A DNA stretch of 59,150 nucleotides from Paenibacillus_AA sp045062745 (GCF_045062745.1 NZ_JBJGED010000044.1:1-59150), one strand, 5' to 3'; counted from the stretch's first letter, positions 16,780-25,668 are shown. Program-made: numbers and translations. Notes: generated from the sequence alone by a model not told the origin.

Positions 16780-18003
16780 ATGACACTACCATCTTCCGGC
16801 CACGGACAGGGACTCGCACACGCACACGGATCAGGATACGGACCTGGACCGCTGCACGGCTTGAAAGTGCTCGAGTTCGGGCAAATCGCTGCCGGCCCGT
16901 TCGCCGGCATGCTATTCGCCGATTTGGGCGCCGACGTCGTGAAGGTCGAGCGCCCGGACACGGGCGACGGCATGCGAGAATGGCCGCCCTTCGTCGAAGG
17001 CGAGGACGGGGATCCGTTCAGCGCCAACTTCAGCTCGCTGAACCGCAACAAGCGCAGCGTCGCCTTCGACTTCAAATCGCCGGAGCAGCTGACACGGCTG
17101 CGCGCGCTGTGCGCCAAGGCGGACATCATCGTGGAAAATTACCGGCCCGGCGTGCTCGGCAAATTCGGGCTCGATTACGAATCGCTCGCCGCTCTCAATC
17201 CGCGGCTCGTGTACTGCTCGATTTCCGGCTACGGCCAAGAAGGGCCCTATGCGGGCAAAGGCGCGTTCGACGTGACGATTCAGGCGATCAGCGGCTTGAT
17301 GAGTGTGACCGGCGAAGAAGAGGGCGAGCCGGTCAAATGCGGCGTGCCGGTCGCCGATTTCGCCGCCGGCTTGTACGGCGCCTACACGGTGCTGGCCGCC
17401 GTGCTGCAAGCCGACCGCACCGGCCGCGGCGCTTATATCGACACGCCGATGCTCGGCAGCGTGCTCGGCATCTCTGCGCTGCAGACGAGCGAATACTACG
17501 GCAACGGCGCCGCGCCGAAGCGACTCGGCAGTGCGCATCCGCGCAACGCGCCGTACCAAGGCTTCCGCGGCAGCGACAAGCCGTTCGTCATCGCCGCGGG
17601 CAACGACAAACTGTGGGGCGAGGTGTGCGCCGCGGTCGGCCGGCCAGAGCTGGAGTGCGATCCCCGCTTCCTCCGGCAAATCGACCGCGCCCGCCATCAG
17701 AAGCAGCTCGCGGCGCTGCTGCAGGAGACGTTCGATCGCCGCACCGCGTCTGAATGGCTCGCCGAATTCGACCGGCGCGGCGTGCCGTGTGCGCCGGTCA
17801 ACGATTTCGCCGACATTTTGCGTGATCCCGCGGTGGCCGATTCCGGGCTGCTGCATGAGCTCGATCTGCCGAATGGCGCCAAAACGACGACGGTCGGCTA
17901 TCCGGTCAAGCTGTCCGGGTACACGTTCCGCATCGGCAAACGGCCGCCACGCAAAGGCGAGCACAATCAAGCGATTTTCGAGGAATGGGGAGTGGAACTA
18001 TGA
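16780..18003 (+). CDS. Family III CoA-transferase (CaiB/BaiF)
   Basis: A 407-residue CoA-transferase that moves CoA between carboxylic acids. The opening GLKVLEFGQIAAGPFAGML and ADLGADVVKVERP are the classic CaiB/formyl-CoA transferase start, and the catalytic aspartate is Asp164 in GAFDVTIQAISGLM. The first 25 residues (a Gly/His-rich SSGHGQGLAHAHGSGYGPG run) precede the family core and may be an unneeded extension; no better start with a ribosome site is seen downstream, and GAGAGGAACG precedes this ATG. In Advenella/Variovorax a family III transferase (Act) activates 3-sulfinopropionate to its CoA ester, the product expected from the adjacent dioxygenase. It overlaps the DinB gene by ATGA. 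Confidence 0.93.
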   Translation: MTLPSSGHGQGLAHAHGSGYGPGPLHGLKVLEFGQIAAGPFAGMLFADLGADVVKVERPDTGDGMREWPPFVEGEDGDPFSANFSSLNRNKRSVAFDFKSPEQLTRLRALCAKADIIVENYRPGVLGKFGLDYESLAALNPRLVYCSISGYGQEGPYAGKGAFDVTIQAISGLMSVTGEEEGEPVKCGVPVADFAAGLYGAYTVLAAVLQADRTGRGAYIDTPMLGSVLGISALQTSEYYGNGAAPKRLGSAHPRNAPYQGFRGSDKPFVIAAGNDKLWGEVCAAVGRPELECDPRFLRQIDRARHQKQLAALLQETFDRRTASEWLAEFDRRGVPCAPVNDFADILRDPAVADSGLLHELDLPNGAKTTTVGYPVKLSGYTFRIGKRPPRKGEHNQAIFEEWGVEL

Positions 18004-18479
18004 GCGATACGGCAACAAGATCCATAGCGGAATACAAGGATACGCTGCGGCGGATTCGGGAAAGCATCGAAGGCTTGACCGACGAGCAGCTGAGCTGGAA
18101 GCCGTCGCCGGAACGCTGGAGCGTCAAGCAGGTGGTCGCTCACCTGGTCGACTCGAGCTTCGTGCACGCCGTGCGCATACGCAAAATTGTGGCCGAACCG
18201 AACCCGGCACTGCCGGTCTACGATCAGGACGCCTGGGTGGAGAGCTCGAGGGCGAACTCGGCGGACATCGAGGCGATTTTACGCGCATACGAGGCGATAT
18301 TACACTACAACGCGCTGTATTTCGAACGATTGGTCGAAGAGGACGGGGGGAGAACGGGCGACAACAATGGCAAGCCGGTCACCGTGGATGAGCTGTTTCA
18401 AGGCTTCATCCGCCACGTCGCCGTTCATCTCGCGCAGATCGAGCGAACGAAGGCGGCGCAAGCGGCCTCGGTGCGCTAG
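18000..18479 (+). CDS. DinB-fold protein, possibly thiol-dependent S-transferase
   Basis: A four-helix-bundle DinB/YfiT-like protein of 159 residues. The three metal-ligand histidines of the fold are visible: His48 in QVVAHLVD and His139/His143 in RHVAVHLAQIERTK. Members of this superfamily in Firmicutes include bacillithiol S-transferases (BstA) and mycothiol-dependent enzymes, so a role in thiol exchange or detoxification fits an operon with a thiol dioxygenase, though DinB proteins are diverse and many are uncharacterised. The ATG overlaps the previous stop (ATGA). It is the last gene before a strong terminator. Confidence 0.88.
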   Translation: MSDTATRSIAEYKDTLRRIRESIEGLTDEQLSWKPSPERWSVKQVVAHLVDSSFVHAVRIRKIVAEPNPALPVYDQDAWVESSRANSADIEAILRAYEAILHYNALYFERLVEEDGGRTGDNNGKPVTVDELFQGFIRHVAVHLAQIERTKAAQAASVR

Positions 18480-18525
18480 ACGCCGCCTATCCGCGATAAC
18501 CGTCGCGCTTCGCCCAGCACCTAAC

Positions 18526-18565
18526 GAAGAGGACTTCCGATTTCCGTCGGAGGTCTTCTTTTTTT
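18526..18565 (+). terminator. Intrinsic terminator of the LysR-adjacent operon
   Basis: Arms GAAGAGGACTTCCGA (18526-18540) and TCGGAGGTCTTCTT (18547-18560), paired with two G-U wobbles and a six-base loop, run into a T-tract ending at 18565. It lies 47 nt after the DinB stop and marks the operon end. Confidence 0.85.
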
Positions 18566-18679
18566 CTCCCTTTGCCCCCACCTAAAAATCGTATCCATTT
18601 CCCCAAAGTCCGTAGATGTTTGCCCCGGCCGGAAATCGTACACTTAAGCCAACAACCAACGACGATCAGAGGTGACGAG

Positions 18680-19603
18680 ATGGGTCGGTCCGGCAGCTGG
18701 AAACAGGCGCTCCGCTATTTGAATCAAAAAAAGTATTTGTACATTCTGCTTATCCCGTGCGTGGTCTATTTCTTCATCTTCAATTACATCCCGATGTACG
18801 GGGTCATTATGGCGTTCAAGGATTTCAACTTCGCCAAAGGCATCCTCGGCAGTCCCTGGGTCGGGCTCGACAACTTCCGGTACATGTTCGGGCTGAGCGA
18901 CTTCTACCAAGTGTTCTGGAACTCGTTCTACCTCGGCATCCTGCGGCTCGTGTTCGGTTTCCCGTTCCCGATCCTGCTCGCCCTGTTCCTGAACGAGATG
19001 CGCAGCATGATCTTCCAGCGCGTGTCGCAGACGATCATTTACTTGCCCCACTTCATCTCCTGGGTCGTCATCGGCGGCATTCTCGTCAACTTCCTGTCCC
19101 CGACGTGGGGCGTGGTGAACATCTTCCTCGGCAAATTCGGCTTCGACCCGATCTTCTTCCTGGCGGACACCGACTACTTCCGGCCGATCGTCATTCTGAG
19201 CAGCATCTGGAAGGAATCCGGCTGGGGCAGCATCATCTATCTCGCGGCGATCGCGGGCATCAACTCCGAGCTGTACGAAGCGGCAAGCATCGACGGGGCG
19301 GGGCGGCTCAAAAAGCTGTGGTACATCACGCTGCCGGGCATCAAATCGACGATCGTCGTGCTGTTCCTGCTGCGGCTCGGCCAGATTATGGGCAACGGCT
19401 TCGAGCAGATCTTCGTCCTGCAAAACCCAATGAACCTGAGCGTGTCCGAGGTGTTCGAGACGTACGCATATCGGGTAGGCATTCTGGGCGGGCGCTTCTC
19501 CTTCGGGACGACGGTCGGGCTGTTCACCTCCGTGATCGGGCTTATCTTCCTGCTGATCGGCAACGCGATCGCCAAGCTGTTCAAGGAGGAAGGCATATGG
19601 TAG
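18680..19603 (+). CDS. LplB-type carbohydrate ABC transporter permease (system 1)
   Basis: First permease of a three-gene sugar importer, 307 residues. It opens with the family's LNQKKYLYILLIPCVVYFFI membrane segment and IPMYGVIMAFKDF, and the EAA loop reads EAASIDGAGRLKKLWYITLPG, of which EAASIDGAG and ITLPGI are the key parts. The ATG at 18680 is used because AGAGGTGA stands just before it; an in-frame ATG at 18572 would begin within the upstream leader. It is of the LplB type found with LplA lipoproteins in Paenibacillus; no ATPase is encoded nearby, as usual, since a shared MsmX-like ATPase serves many systems. Transport of an oligosaccharide is likely. Confidence 0.94.
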   Translation: MGRSGSWKQALRYLNQKKYLYILLIPCVVYFFIFNYIPMYGVIMAFKDFNFAKGILGSPWVGLDNFRYMFGLSDFYQVFWNSFYLGILRLVFGFPFPILLALFLNEMRSMIFQRVSQTIIYLPHFISWVVIGGILVNFLSPTWGVVNIFLGKFGFDPIFFLADTDYFRPIVILSSIWKESGWGSIIYLAAIAGINSELYEAASIDGAGRLKKLWYITLPGIKSTIVVLFLLRLGQIMGNGFEQIFVLQNPMNLSVSEVFETYAYRVGILGGRFSFGTTVGLFTSVIGLIFLLIGNAIAKLFKEEGIW

Positions 19604-19655
19604 TCCGCTCGCCGCACTGCACGATTGCCGCAACCAGAGAAGGAGGCCTCAGCAG

Positions 19656-20525
19656 GTGAAAATCAGATCCGTCAGCGACCGCATTTTCGACCTTATCAAC
19701 TATTTGGGCATCGGCCTGTTCGCCTTGGCTTGCTTGTTCCCTTTCTACTACGTAGCCGTACTGTCCGTGACGCCGTATTCGGAATACTTGGACAACCCAC
19801 TGCTGCTATTCCCGAGCCACTTCGAGTTTGGCGCGTACAAGCAAATTTTCAACATGCCTCTCATGTGGTCCGGATACCGGAATACGATTCTGATCACCGT
19901 GCTCGGGGTGGCGCTCAACATCGCGCTGCTGCTCGTCTCGGCCTACCCGCTGTCGAAGAAGGATCTCAAGGGCCGGAACGTCATCCTTATTCTCATCACG
20001 TTTACGATGTTTTTCAACGGCGGTTTGATCCCGAACTTCTTCCTCGTGAAGGAGCTGCATCTGTACAACACCATCTGGAGCATGATTTTGCCAGGGGCGC
20101 TCGGGGCGTACAACCTCATTTTGATGAAAAATTTCATCAGCGAAATCCCGCCCAGCCTGGAGGAGTCTGCCTTCATCGATGGGGCAAACGAGATCAAGGT
20201 GCTGACCCGCATCATTATCCCGCTGTCCAAGCCGGCGATAGCTACGTTCGTCATATTCCATGCCGTTACGCAATGGAACACGTTTTTCTCGGCGATCATC
20301 TATACGTCCAAACGGGACTTGTGGCCGCTCATGCTCATCCTGCGAGATCTCGTTGTCGACGACGGAGGGGTAGCGAAGGATGCGATGGACGCCTCTACCG
20401 GCGTGACCGTATTTACGATCAAGATGGCGATTATCATTTTCGCCACGCTGCCGATCATCCTCGTGTATCCGTTCTTGCAGCGGTTTTTTATGAAAGGGCT
20501 TATGGTGGGCTCGATCAAAGGGTAA
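19656..20525 (+). CDS. YtcP-type carbohydrate ABC transporter permease (system 1)
   Basis: Second permease, 289 residues, start GTG with AGAAGGAGG upstream. It has the YtcP/MalG-like N-terminus (ALACLFPFYYVAVLSVTPYS), the FTMFFNGGLIPNFFLVKEL turn, the EAA motif EESAFIDGANE and the near-invariant C-terminus MKGLMVGSIKG. It lies 52 nt after the LplB-type gene and is co-transcribed with it. Together the two form the membrane channel for the sugar delivered by the lipoprotein encoded next. Confidence 0.94.
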   Translation: MKIRSVSDRIFDLINYLGIGLFALACLFPFYYVAVLSVTPYSEYLDNPLLLFPSHFEFGAYKQIFNMPLMWSGYRNTILITVLGVALNIALLLVSAYPLSKKDLKGRNVILILITFTMFFNGGLIPNFFLVKELHLYNTIWSMILPGALGAYNLILMKNFISEIPPSLEESAFIDGANEIKVLTRIIIPLSKPAIATFVIFHAVTQWNTFFSAIIYTSKRDLWPLMLILRDLVVDDGGVAKDAMDASTGVTVFTIKMAIIIFATLPIILVYPFLQRFFMKGLMVGSIKG

Positions 20526-20611
20526 TCTTGGCCAGTTCGGTTTCATCCGTTTATAGCTGCCGGCCTCGCTTGCAGTTGTAATACATTTCAAACGAAAAGG
20601 GAGAGTTGGGT

Positions 20612-22210
20612 ATGGAAAAAAAGGCGGTCAAACCGTTCGTACGCAGTCTGGTTACATTGGCACTGCTCGTGCCGGTCGTGGTGGCCTGCGGAAAGACCGG
20701 CGACACCAAGGACACGGGCAGCACCGCGGCTAGCAGCACTCCGGGAGCAAGTGCGGGGGCCAGCGCCAAGCCGGCCGCCCCGACTACGATCAAGATGTTC
20801 AACCGGGTGAACGCCGGCATCGTGCTGGAGAACAATCCGGTCGTCGCCGAGATGGAGAAGCTCGCGAACGTCAAGCTGTCGATCGAAGCGCCTCCGATCA
20901 ACAACTACGTCGATAAGCTGCAGGTCATGATGGCTTCCGGCGACTTGCCGGACCTCGTGTACAACTGGGGGGGCGCGGACGCCAATATGGAGACGTGGGC
21001 GAAGAACGGCTTGCTGACCCCTTTGGACGACAAAATTTCCAAGTACCCGAACCTCATGAAAAACATCACAAAGGAAATGTGGGACGGCGCCAAGTCGACG
21101 ACCGACGGCAAGCTGTATTTGATTCCGCGAACGAACGTCGTCAACCATTGGGGGTATTTGGTCAACCAGACGTGGCTTGACAAGCTGCAGCTGAAGGCGC
21201 CGACTACGCTCGACGAATTCACGAACGTATGCAAGGCGTTCACGAAGAATGATCCCGACGGCAACGGCAAGGCCGACACGTACTGCGTCAGCTTCTCCAA
21301 CCCGACGCTCGGCGGCAACACGATCTGGAACTCCACGAACTTCCTCGCTTCGGCGTTCAGCCTGCCGATCGTGAATGGGGCGAAGGATACGGACGGCAAC
21401 TACAAGATCCGCGAGAAAATGTCCGGTTACCTCCCATACTTGACGTACCTGAAGCAGCTGAATGACGAGAAGCTGATCGATCCGGAATTCCTCATCAACA
21501 AAATATACGTGGACCAAGACAAGTTCAATCAAGGCAAAATCGGGATTATGTACGGGCACCAATATGCGGTCATGGGCAATCTGGCCAAGGATAAGGAATC
21601 GGACAAAAAGTACACCTACCATGGCGTTCTGAAGGATTCGAACGGTGTCGCTTCGGATTGGGTGACGCCTGCAGTCTGGGGCGGCTGGATGATTCCGAAA
21701 TCGAGCAAAAACGTCGACGCAGTGCTGAAGTTCCTGGACTGGGGCAACACCGCCGAAGCGAATACGTTGCTGCAAAACGGCGTGAAGGGCCTCACCTATG
21801 ACAGCTATGACCCGGCGACGAAGAAAATCAGCCGCACCGCTGAGCAAACGACGAAGCTCTCCACCCTTACGAGCACGTACATGACGCTTGCGAATGCGAT
21901 CGACGGCAGCGGTTCCACGATCGAGGGCGCGGATACCGACGAGCGGCTCAGTAAATACAAGTCCCAGCTCGACGACGCGCTGAAGCAAATGAAGGTGATC
22001 AACATTCCGGCGGTCCGCTCGCCGAAGATCCTGAACCTGAATAGCGCCATTCCGGATCTGGTGAAGAAGAAGGACGACCAGGAGATGAAGTTCATCCAAG
22101 GTCAAATTTCGCAGCAGCAGTTCAAGGACTTCCTGGAGAAGGAATGGTACCCGGCAACGGCCGATGCGGAGAAAGAATACGTGGAGTATATGAGCAAGCA
22201 AGGCAAGTAA
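20612..22210 (+). CDS. LplA-type sugar-binding lipoprotein (system 1)
   Basis: Binding protein of system 1, 532 residues. The signal peptide ends in PVVVAC (Cys26), followed by a Ser/Ala/Gly-rich spacer as usual for surface lipoproteins. The segments MMASGDLPDLVYNWGG and NDPDGNGKADTYCVSF are typical of the LplA family. The ATG at 20612 has AAAGGGAGAG before it; an in-frame TTG at 20606 is less likely. It ends the operon, with a terminator 13 nt downstream. The sugar is not known; no glycosidase or own regulator accompanies this system. Confidence 0.94.
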   Translation: MEKKAVKPFVRSLVTLALLVPVVVACGKTGDTKDTGSTAASSTPGASAGASAKPAAPTTIKMFNRVNAGIVLENNPVVAEMEKLANVKLSIEAPPINNYVDKLQVMMASGDLPDLVYNWGGADANMETWAKNGLLTPLDDKISKYPNLMKNITKEMWDGAKSTTDGKLYLIPRTNVVNHWGYLVNQTWLDKLQLKAPTTLDEFTNVCKAFTKNDPDGNGKADTYCVSFSNPTLGGNTIWNSTNFLASAFSLPIVNGAKDTDGNYKIREKMSGYLPYLTYLKQLNDEKLIDPEFLINKIYVDQDKFNQGKIGIMYGHQYAVMGNLAKDKESDKKYTYHGVLKDSNGVASDWVTPAVWGGWMIPKSSKNVDAVLKFLDWGNTAEANTLLQNGVKGLTYDSYDPATKKISRTAEQTTKLSTLTSTYMTLANAIDGSGSTIEGADTDERLSKYKSQLDDALKQMKVINIPAVRSPKILNLNSAIPDLVKKKDDQEMKFIQGQISQQQFKDFLEKEWYPATADAEKEYVEYMSKQGK

Positions 22211-22222
22211 TCGTATGCTACG

Positions 22223-22275
22223 GCGATCGCCCTAGCCCTGGGTTTACCCGGGGATAGGGTCGATCGCATTTTTTT
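22223..22275 (+). terminator. Intrinsic terminator after sugar importer 1
   Basis: GCGATCG-CCCTA pairs with TAGGGTCGATCGC, and an inner CCCTGGG/CCCGGGG helix sits inside, followed by ATTTTTTT. It lies just beyond the lipoprotein stop and before the convergent nucleoside hydrolase gene. Confidence 0.85.
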
Positions 22276-22287
22276 GCCTGCGTGGCG

Positions 22288-23235
22288 TTAGGGGTTGGTG
22301 TGCGGTTGTGCCGCGCTCTGCTCGAGCTTGCGGAACAAATCCCGGAAGATTCGATCTCGCGACAGCCCGCTGGCGCAGCGGATCATATGCCGGGTGGCGT
22401 CCTGGCTCCAAGTCGCCTGATCGGTCAGCACCGGGCTATGCGTGAGCACGCTCGCCACCGATTCCGGATCGACGAGCCAGCCGATGACGGAGATGTCCCA
22501 GATGACCCGGGAATACGCATAGTGGTCGGGCTTGCAGCTCTCGTACCGCTCTGCCAGGAAGTCGCCGATCGCGCCCTTTCCTCTCACGTAGCGGTCGATC
22601 TCGGGAAGCGTCGTCAGCAGGTGGGACGCGACGCCCATACATGGCACGAGCATAAGCGGTACGCCGCAATCGAGCACGATCCGCGCAGCCGGGATATCCT
22701 GCGCGAGATTAAATTCTCGCGTGTTGCGCCAGTGGAGCGCGTGGCCGCCGAGCCAGACGACGACGATACGCTCGATGATGCGCGGCTCGAGCAGGATGGC
22801 CGACGCCACGTTCGTGATGGCGCCGATCGCGACGACATAGAGCGGTTCGTCGTCCGGCGCCGTCATCGCCCGGTCGATCAAGTCCCGCGCCGCCGGACTG
22901 TCGACGGGCGTCTCGGTGCCGGGCAAGTAGCGATCGGAGCCGCGGAAAACGGGATGAGTGGCCGTTGCGTTCAGGCGGCCGAGAATTTCCTGGATTTCGA
23001 CGTAGCTCTTCTCCATGCCGTCCTTCGGTCCGTCGGACAAGGAATTGTGGAACGGCGCGGCATAGAGCGCCTGCACGTCCAGCCGGTCTTGCGACTGCAA
23101 CGCGTACACGATCGCGAATTGATCGTCAATCTCGTTGTAGGCGTCCGTGTCAAGGACCATCCGTACGCGGCCTGCGGGCGGCTGCAAACGACGCAGTCTG
23201 GCCTCCTCGGATATCGGGGGATAGGCGATCGGCAT
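22288..23235 (-). CDS. Nucleoside hydrolase (inosine-uridine preferring family)
   Basis: A 315-residue N-ribohydrolase that splits a (ribo)nucleoside or related N-glycoside into base and sugar. The metal-binding motif of the family appears as VLDTDAYNEIDDQFA (residues 27-41), where the usual form is DTDxGxDD; the Gly-to-Asn/Glu change is found in the nucleoside-hydrolase-like group. Other parts are AIGAITNVASAIL and the late region with VIWDISVIGWL, which carries the active-site Asp environment. The ATG at 23235 follows AAAGGAGACC. It diverges from an AraC gene, which probably regulates it. Substrate specificity cannot be assigned. Confidence 0.9.
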   Translation of the reverse strand: MPIAYPPISEEARLRRLQPPAGRVRMVLDTDAYNEIDDQFAIVYALQSQDRLDVQALYAAPFHNSLSDGPKDGMEKSYVEIQEILGRLNATATHPVFRGSDRYLPGTETPVDSPAARDLIDRAMTAPDDEPLYVVAIGAITNVASAILLEPRIIERIVVVWLGGHALHWRNTREFNLAQDIPAARIVLDCGVPLMLVPCMGVASHLLTTLPEIDRYVRGKGAIGDFLAERYESCKPDHYAYSRVIWDISVIGWLVDPESVASVLTHSPVLTDQATWSQDATRHMIRCASGLSRDRIFRDLFRKLEQSAAQPHTNP

Positions 23236-23356
23236 CTTAGGGTCTCCTTTATCGTTAGTGGCTCTGTTCGCATTCATAGTACCATCCGATCCGTGGCTGT
23301 TCTATAATGAACTGGTCATCTTTTTATGGTTTTCGGCTATTGTGGAGGTGCGTGGG

Positions 23357-24109
23357 ATGAACTGTACGTTGGATTTTTTCGTGGCTGATACTAGAGCGGG
23401 CGGCACGCATATAGACTTTCACGAGCATGCCGGGTATGAGCTCGTCTATTATGCGAGCGGAATCGGAAGCACGCAGATCGGGGACGCGGCGTTCGAGTAT
23501 GGGGGAGGACATTTCGCGATCATTCCGCCGAGATGCCGGCACAACGAGTATAGACGGAGCGACACGTACGTCTTGTTCTTCGTGTTTTTTTACGACAACA
23601 CGCCGATTCCCCTGCGCAGCGGACTGTACACCGACACGTCGGGCGGCCGGATGCTGGAGCTGCTGCACTGTATGATGGAAGAGTTGCGCGGTCAGTCCAG
23701 TTTTTATGAAATCCAGCTCCGCAGCCTGCTCGCCCAGCTATTAGTGGAGGTCGGCCGCGTCCAAGGGGCGGGTGAGCGTGGTGAGCTGGGCGACAAGCTG
23801 GTCTACGCGACGAACTATATCCAGCAATATGCGGGGGAGAAGCTGAACCTGCCGGCGCTGGCCGCAAGCCTGGGGTACAGCTACGATTACTTTCGCCATC
23901 TGTTCAAGCGGGAGACCGGCTATTCGCCGATGCAATATGTCGTGCACCGACGCGTCGACCTCGCCAAATCGCTTCTGCGCGACTCCGGCAAGCCGATAAC
24001 CGCGATTGCGCTCGAGTGCGGCTTCGGCAGCGGCCCGCAATTCAGCGCGATGTTCAAGGAACGGACAGGCGTTAGCCCGAAAGAGTACCGTCGGTCGTCG
24101 CGCGGGTAG
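23357..24109 (+). CDS. AraC family transcriptional regulator with cupin sensor domain
   Basis: A 250-residue one-component regulator. The N-terminal AraC-binding cupin is visible (DFHEHAGYELVYYASG, then PPRCRHNEY), and the C-terminal pair of helix-turn-helices is clear (LNLPALAASLGYSYDYFRHL and AIALECGFGSGPQFSAMFKE, ending in GVSPKEYRR). The ATG at 23357 follows TGGAGGTG. A TATAAT at 23303-23308 could be its -10 box. It diverges from the nucleoside hydrolase and is followed by the M14 gene, so both are candidate targets. Confidence 0.93.
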   Translation: MNCTLDFFVADTRAGGTHIDFHEHAGYELVYYASGIGSTQIGDAAFEYGGGHFAIIPPRCRHNEYRRSDTYVLFFVFFYDNTPIPLRSGLYTDTSGGRMLELLHCMMEELRGQSSFYEIQLRSLLAQLLVEVGRVQGAGERGELGDKLVYATNYIQQYAGEKLNLPALAASLGYSYDYFRHLFKRETGYSPMQYVVHRRVDLAKSLLRDSGKPITAIALECGFGSGPQFSAMFKERTGVSPKEYRRSSRG

Positions 24110-24297
24110 CGGCGGGCAACGGGATTTTGGGCAGCGGAGCCGCCAGACAACCTGGTCACTTTTACGGAACTTGAGCTTTTTCGCATAATTGTGCACCATT
24201 CGGCTGTTAATCCGAAGTTGTGAGGATATACACCTCCCGGCACCTTTGCTAAGATTTGATGGTGAATTTATTGATCCAGCATAATGGAGGGGTCTCT

Positions 24298-25314
24298 GTG
24301 GTTCCATCATTTTGGCAGAGCCGGTTGAGCGAGATCGAGACCGGTGTTCGGCAGGTCGTCAAAGGACAGACAAGCGTGCTCACGACATCGGCCGGCGGCC
24401 GAAGCATCTATCTCGTGGAATACGGCGAGCGGGAAGATTTCGGGCGCCGGGCGAATTATAGCTCGGCCTGTGGAGCGGGCAGCGCGGACCATTATGCCCG
24501 GAAGGGCCCGGACGCGAAGCCGGTGCTGCTCATCGTCGGCGGCGTTCACGGCGGGGAGCTGGAAGGCATCTCCGCGGTGATGAACCTGATCCGGCTGCTC
24601 GAGACGGGGACGGATTACCGGGGAGTGCGGCATGATTATGTGTTGGAGCGAGCCGGCCGGTTCCGCCTGCTGCTCCTGCCGTGCATGAACCCGGACGGCC
24701 GGGCCCGGCTGCCGGTGGATTCGCTGCTCGACGTGCCGTACGAGGAGTTCGTGTACTACATGCAAGGGTCCTGGAAGGACGGGTCCCTCTGCCGCTGGCC
24801 GGACTGCAAGGCCGTACATCCGATCAAAGAGGCGAGCGGCTTCCTCGGCTCGTACTTTAATGACGACGGCATCAATTTGATGCACGACAACTTCTTCGCG
24901 CCGATGGCGCGGGAGACGGCGGCTCTGCTCGCACTGTCGGAGCGCGAGGCGGTCGATTTTGCCGTCCAGCTGCACGGCGGGGCCGACACGGAGGTGCACT
25001 TCCCGGCCATCCATTACTTGCCGCAGGCGGTCAAGGAACGGCAGATGGCGTTCAACCTGCGGATGGCCCTCGCGTGTACGGCGCGGGGAATCCCGTTCAC
25101 CGTGGTGGATCAAGTCGTGGTAGATGGGGCGAAGTCCCCCTATCCGTCGTTCAATCTCACCTCGGCGATCCATCATACGTGCGGCGGCATGAGCATGACG
25201 TTCGAGTCCAACATGGGGTTGGATTCGACGGGAGTGAAGCTGACGCCGGACCAGGTCCTCGACAGCCACTTCGTGCTGTTCGAGGAGATGTTCCGCACTT
25301 TCGAGGCGCGCTAA
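24298..25314 (+). CDS. M14 family zinc carboxypeptidase-like enzyme
   Basis: A 338-residue metallohydrolase of the M14 fold, without a signal peptide, so probably cytoplasmic. Zinc ligands His84 and Glu87 lie in GGVHGGELEG, the third His in FAVQLHGGADTE, the substrate-binding MNPDGRAR motif is present, and the catalytic Glu is in MSMTFESN. The GTG at 24298 follows TGGAGGGG with good spacing; an ATG at 24259 has no ribosome site. The family contains peptidases, gamma-D-Glu-mDAP amidases and deacylases such as succinylglutamate desuccinylase; which applies here is open. Neighbours (nucleoside hydrolase, AraC) hint at use of a small conjugate as nutrient. Confidence 0.85.
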   Translation: MVPSFWQSRLSEIETGVRQVVKGQTSVLTTSAGGRSIYLVEYGEREDFGRRANYSSACGAGSADHYARKGPDAKPVLLIVGGVHGGELEGISAVMNLIRLLETGTDYRGVRHDYVLERAGRFRLLLLPCMNPDGRARLPVDSLLDVPYEEFVYYMQGSWKDGSLCRWPDCKAVHPIKEASGFLGSYFNDDGINLMHDNFFAPMARETAALLALSEREAVDFAVQLHGGADTEVHFPAIHYLPQAVKERQMAFNLRMALACTARGIPFTVVDQVVVDGAKSPYPSFNLTSAIHHTCGGMSMTFESNMGLDSTGVKLTPDQVLDSHFVLFEEMFRTFEAR

Positions 25315-25341
25315 CGGAATACACACGTAGGGGAACAAGAC

Positions 25342-25542
25342 GGAATCACGTACCTGCGCAGGTTCGGGAACGTGGTTCCACTAAGTAGGGAAAAAGGCTT
25401 ATTTTGTTTCATTAAAGGGAACGACGTTCCGCTATTTCGGCGATCTGCACGTGTTATGCCACGTTTTCGATTAAATAGCGGAATCTCGTTCCACAAAGTG
25501 TCCAAAACTTGTTTAAACAAAGAATTAGCGGAATGACGTTCC
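25342..25542. repeat. Array of GGAA-N5-TTCC palindromes
   Basis: Four copies of a 13-base interrupted palindrome are spread over 180 bases: GGAACGTGGTTCC (25367), GGAACGACGTTCC (25418), GGAATCTCGTTCC (25480) and GGAATGACGTTCC (25530); a fifth, weaker copy GGAATCACGTACC lies at 25342. Several are joined to the words AAATAGCG or AATTAGCG. They occupy the 418-base space between the M14 gene and the nuclease-like gene, which otherwise holds no gene. Function unknown. Confidence 0.75.
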
Positions 25543-25621
25543 AATTCCCGTGCTCCCCGCAAACCCGGCAATTCTCGCACCTCCTATGAACCCACATTCC
25601 CCCGACCCACCGAGCCCTCGC

Positions 25622-25668
25622 CGAACCAACGAACCCGCGAGCTCGCGAACTCGCGAACCCGCGAACCC
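25622..25668. repeat. Short degenerate GCGAACYC tandem repeat
   Basis: About six units of the form (GC)GAACCC/GAGCTC/GAACTC follow one another (GAACCCGCGAGCTCGCGAAC and similar). It lies in noncoding DNA 3' of the nuclease-like gene. It looks like simple-sequence slippage; no function is apparent. Confidence 0.6.
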
